A DNA stretch of 5,818 nucleotides from positions 1 through 5,818 of the forward strand of contig JAZDOR010000144.1 of the NCBI GenBank assembly GCA_043798435.1, written 5' to 3'. The position numbers and the translations under genes are program-made. This document shows, piece by piece, positions 4,076 to 5,818 of the stretch; position 1 is the first letter of the stretch; each line of letters opens with the position of its first letter. This DNA is from JAGUXG01 sp043798435 (GTDB lineage Bacteria > UBA9089 > UBA9088 > JAGUXG01). The notes beneath the pieces were generated by a model. It was given only the letters and a program-made list of their open reading frames with translations, made no database searches and was not told the DNA's origin.

Positions 4076-5818
4076 TTATTTTATTACCATCACCTTCTTT
4101 ACTATCTCCTTCTCTCCATCCTTGAAGACATAGAGATAGACCCCTCTGGCAATATTAGTAATATCCCAATCCCTCTCATAAAAACTGCCATTTATCCTCT
4201 CATAGCCCTTGAGGGTCCCCACCCATCCATAAGCTATGTCATAGATATGGATACTCACATCCTGAGGCTTATCCGAATAGAAAGCAAAGGTGGTTTTTTG
4301 TCCCCTGGCTGGATTGGGATAGTTGAAAACAGTAGGCTCATCAGTAGCCAAAAACCCTATGGCATAGATAGAGAAAGACCTGACATCAGCCTCTACTACC
4401 CCATCTGTCTTATTCAGTCTGTTTATCCCATCCCTGACCAACTCCCATCTTTCCAAAGTCTCATTCAACCTGAAGATACGCATATTATCTAAGAGATTAG
4501 TATATGGAATCTGAATCAATACTAATTGATTAAAATTCCTCTGTCCAGAGAGGACCTCAAACTGTCTGACCCTTCCTTCGACCCTGTCAATATTTTTAGC
4601 TCTAACTATCTTCTCCCTTAACCCTTGCTCCATCTCATTCTCATACCTAATCACGACAGTAATTGTGCCTGATATTGCCCCTGAAGGAAAGGTAACCTTT
4701 GTGCCTTCCCTTTCTATAGTTCCTCCCCCTGGGCCAATAGTATAGGAAAGTAGGGTGGTCTCATAAGCTCCCATATCCACTGTTTTTATATTATCATTAT
4801 CACCGTCTATTATTCTTGGGTTTCCATCTTTGTCTGTTAATGGGATGCCTGGGGCTGTGTTTGAGCCTTTGTCTATACAGGGAGAGGTTGGCTGGAGGTG
4901 GTAGTCTGAACTGCTTACAAACATTGGGTCAGCGGATATATCCTGTGGTCCTTTAGAGCAGCGGTAGTAATTTTTTTGACTATCATTCCAGAGGCAATTG
5001 TAGTTGATGGAGGGGTTGGAGGAGAAACCAGATTTATAAATGCCATAATTGGTATTATCCGCAATGATGTTGTTGGTAATGTTTGGGGAGGAGGATTGGC
5101 AGAAGATTCCACCACCATTATTAGCAGTATTTCCTGTTATCACACAGTTTGTGATGTTTGGGGAGGAAGTATTGCAGTAGATTCCGCCACCATTATTAGC
5201 AGTATTTCCCGATATTTCACAGTTTGTGATGTTTGGGGAGGAGGAGTTCTCGCAATAGATGCCACTTGCATTATTCCATGTTATGGTGTTGTTGGTGATG
5301 GAGGGGTCTGCACCATTTTTGCAGTATATCCCTATACCATTTGGCTGGTTCCCTGTTGCCCCAGTTATTATAAACCCTGATATTGAAGCAGAATCTGTAG
5401 TATTGCCATCAAAGGTTACTGTGTTTGTATCGCCAAGCCCTTCTGCAGTAATCGTAGGAGTTCCTAACCCAACCAAGGTAATCCCTTTGTTGACATAGAC
5501 CGCCTCTATATAAGTCCCAGCAACAGCTGAGACTGTCCCACCTGTTGGACAGGTATTCACCCCAGCTTGAATGGTGGTATATGTTCCTACAAAACCTCCT
5601 AAAGCATTATAAACCGTAACCGAGCCAACCACAGGAGGTACCTCTGTCAATGTAGCATAAATATATGTAATTGAACCAGCAATAACCGCTACAGTCCCAT
5701 ACCAATCTTGATAACCAGATAAGGTAAGTTTAAGGCTATGTGTCCCTGGTAAGACGCTGGTAAATGTCCGAGGGGTCAGTTGAACAGTATCAGTGCCATC
5801 AAGGTAGATTTTAGCTTC
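4076..5818 (-). CDS. Secreted PEGA / beta-helix / ZU5-like protein with C-terminal sorting-type domain, 5' partial
   Basis: The last 580 residues of a larger secreted protein; the frame stays open to the window edge, so the start and signal peptide are outside. Numbering here starts at the edge. Residues 1-56 are a PEGA domain ('IYLDGTD', 'TPRTF', 'LPGTHSLKLTLSGY'). Residues about 82-295 form a right-handed beta-helix of pectin-lyase type, opening with 'TIQAGVNTCPTGGTV' and holding Asn-rich rungs of 25-26 residues ('SSPNITN', 'GNTANNGGGI'). Residues 312-353 hold the 'SPCIDKGSN ... GNPRI ... VDMGAYE' module that often caps such helices. Residues about 359-490 look like a ZU5-type region ('IGPGGGTIE', 'VTFPSGAISG'). 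Residues about 497-580 are a FlgD-Ig/T9SS-type C-terminal domain ('FNYPNPARG', 'RGVYLYVFKDGE', ending 'VKKVMVIK'), normally cleaved or used for surface attachment. The role is probably adhesive or carbohydrate-binding at the cell surface. No catalytic residues of a polysaccharide lyase were recognised. A TTG at 5648-5650 lies inside the continuous frame and is not a start. Confidence 0.92.
   Translation of the reverse strand, partial: EAKIYLDGTDTVQLTPRTFTSVLPGTHSLKLTLSGYQDWYGTVAVIAGSITYIYATLTEVPPVVGSVTVYNALGGFVGTYTTIQAGVNTCPTGGTVSAVAGTYIEAVYVNKGITLVGLGTPTITAEGLGDTNTVTFDGNTTDSASISGFIITGATGNQPNGIGIYCKNGADPSITNNTITWNNASGIYCENSSSPNITNCEISGNTANNGGGIYCNTSSPNITNCVITGNTANNGGGIFCQSSSPNITNNIIADNTNYGIYKSGFSSNPSINYNCLWNDSQKNYYRCSKGPQDISADPMFVSSSDYHLQPTSPCIDKGSNTAPGIPLTDKDGNPRIIDGDNDNIKTVDMGAYETTLLSYTIGPGGGTIEREGTKVTFPSGAISGTITVVIRYENEMEQGLREKIVRAKNIDRVEGRVRQFEVLSGQRNFNQLVLIQIPYTNLLDNMRIFRLNETLERWELVRDGINRLNKTDGVVEADVRSFSIYAIGFLATDEPTVFNYPNPARGQKTTFAFYSDKPQDVSIHIYDIAYGWVGTLKGYERINGSFYERDWDITNIARGVYLYVFKDGEKEIVKKVMVIK
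5081..5243. repeat. 75-bp in-frame tandem repeat encoding beta-helix rungs
   Basis: Two full copies (5081-5155 and 5156-5230) agree at 65 of 75 positions, and a third copy begins at 5231 (GTTTGGGGAGGA). The period equals 25 codons, one rung of the helix. The repeated core gives 'SSPNITN' and 'GNTANNG' in the protein. Such near-identical units point to recent duplication and make this segment prone to rung gain or loss. Confidence 0.85.

Noticed and set aside
3956..4492. Plus-strand 178-codon frame with a very hydrophobic start
   Set aside because: It is antisense to the end of the beta-helix gene, and its hydrophobic run comes from the CTTTGTGTTCTTCGTGTTC repeat translating as F-V-F-F-V. No Shine-Dalgarno or recognisable domain.
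5081..5243. CRISPR array
   Set aside because: The repeats are adjacent without unique spacers, have a 75-bp codon-multiple period and translate into beta-helix rungs.
4976..5380. Plus-strand 134-codon frame with internal repeats
   Set aside because: Its repeats are the antisense reading of the 75-bp rung duplication in the well-supported minus-strand protein.

Overview
The window reads as chromosomal DNA of an uncultured, diderm, environmental bacterium. All four supported genes lie on the minus strand, and three of them encode exported envelope proteins. The combination seen here is a PorV-like outer-membrane barrel, a secreted beta-helix protein with a T9SS/FlgD-like C-terminal domain, PEGA and FecR modules, a GxxExxY-family nuclease-like protein, and several kinds of short palindromic intergenic repeat. 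That mix recalls candidate phyla such as Desantisbacteria, Omnitrophica or WOR-3. This placement is an impression from gene content, not a phylogenetic result.

Layout in direction of transcription (right to left). (1) Positions 5818-4076 hold the 3' part of a large secreted protein: PEGA domain, right-handed beta-helix, an 'SPCID...GAYE' module, a ZU5-like region and a C-terminal sorting-type domain. The gene runs off the right edge. (2) Positions 4075-3535 hold a 9-bp-period repeat array, then a GxxExxY/PDDEXK_3 protein gene enclosed by 19-bp inverted repeats. (3) Positions 3534-1135 hold a 799-residue fusion of a PorV-like barrel, a beta-sandwich, a transglutaminase-like domain and TPRs. 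(4) Positions 1134-792 are a 343-bp intergenic region with a long palindromic element, a near-consensus sigma-70 promoter and a CACAAAG repeat. (5) Positions 791-144 hold a FecR-domain/TPR exported protein. (6) Positions 1-112 hold another palindromic element built from GGTTCA units.

How the parts may work together (inference): the three exported proteins could form part of a cell-surface or secretion apparatus. PorV is the outer-membrane shuttle of type IX secretion in Bacteroidetes, and the beta-helix protein ends in the kind of domain such systems recognise. The GxxExxY gene looks like an insertion between them. Its inverted-repeat flank ends 6 bp before the start codon of the PorV-like fusion, which has no visible Shine-Dalgarno.

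The most unusual signal is that every intergenic gap is filled with palindromic arrays of short words with 7-10 bp period: GGTTCAA, ACACAGATNN, ACGCAGATG/ACGCTGATA and ACACAAAGA. One such pair encloses the nuclease-like gene and supplies its first codons. This suggests a repeat/nuclease system that deserves genome-wide examination.
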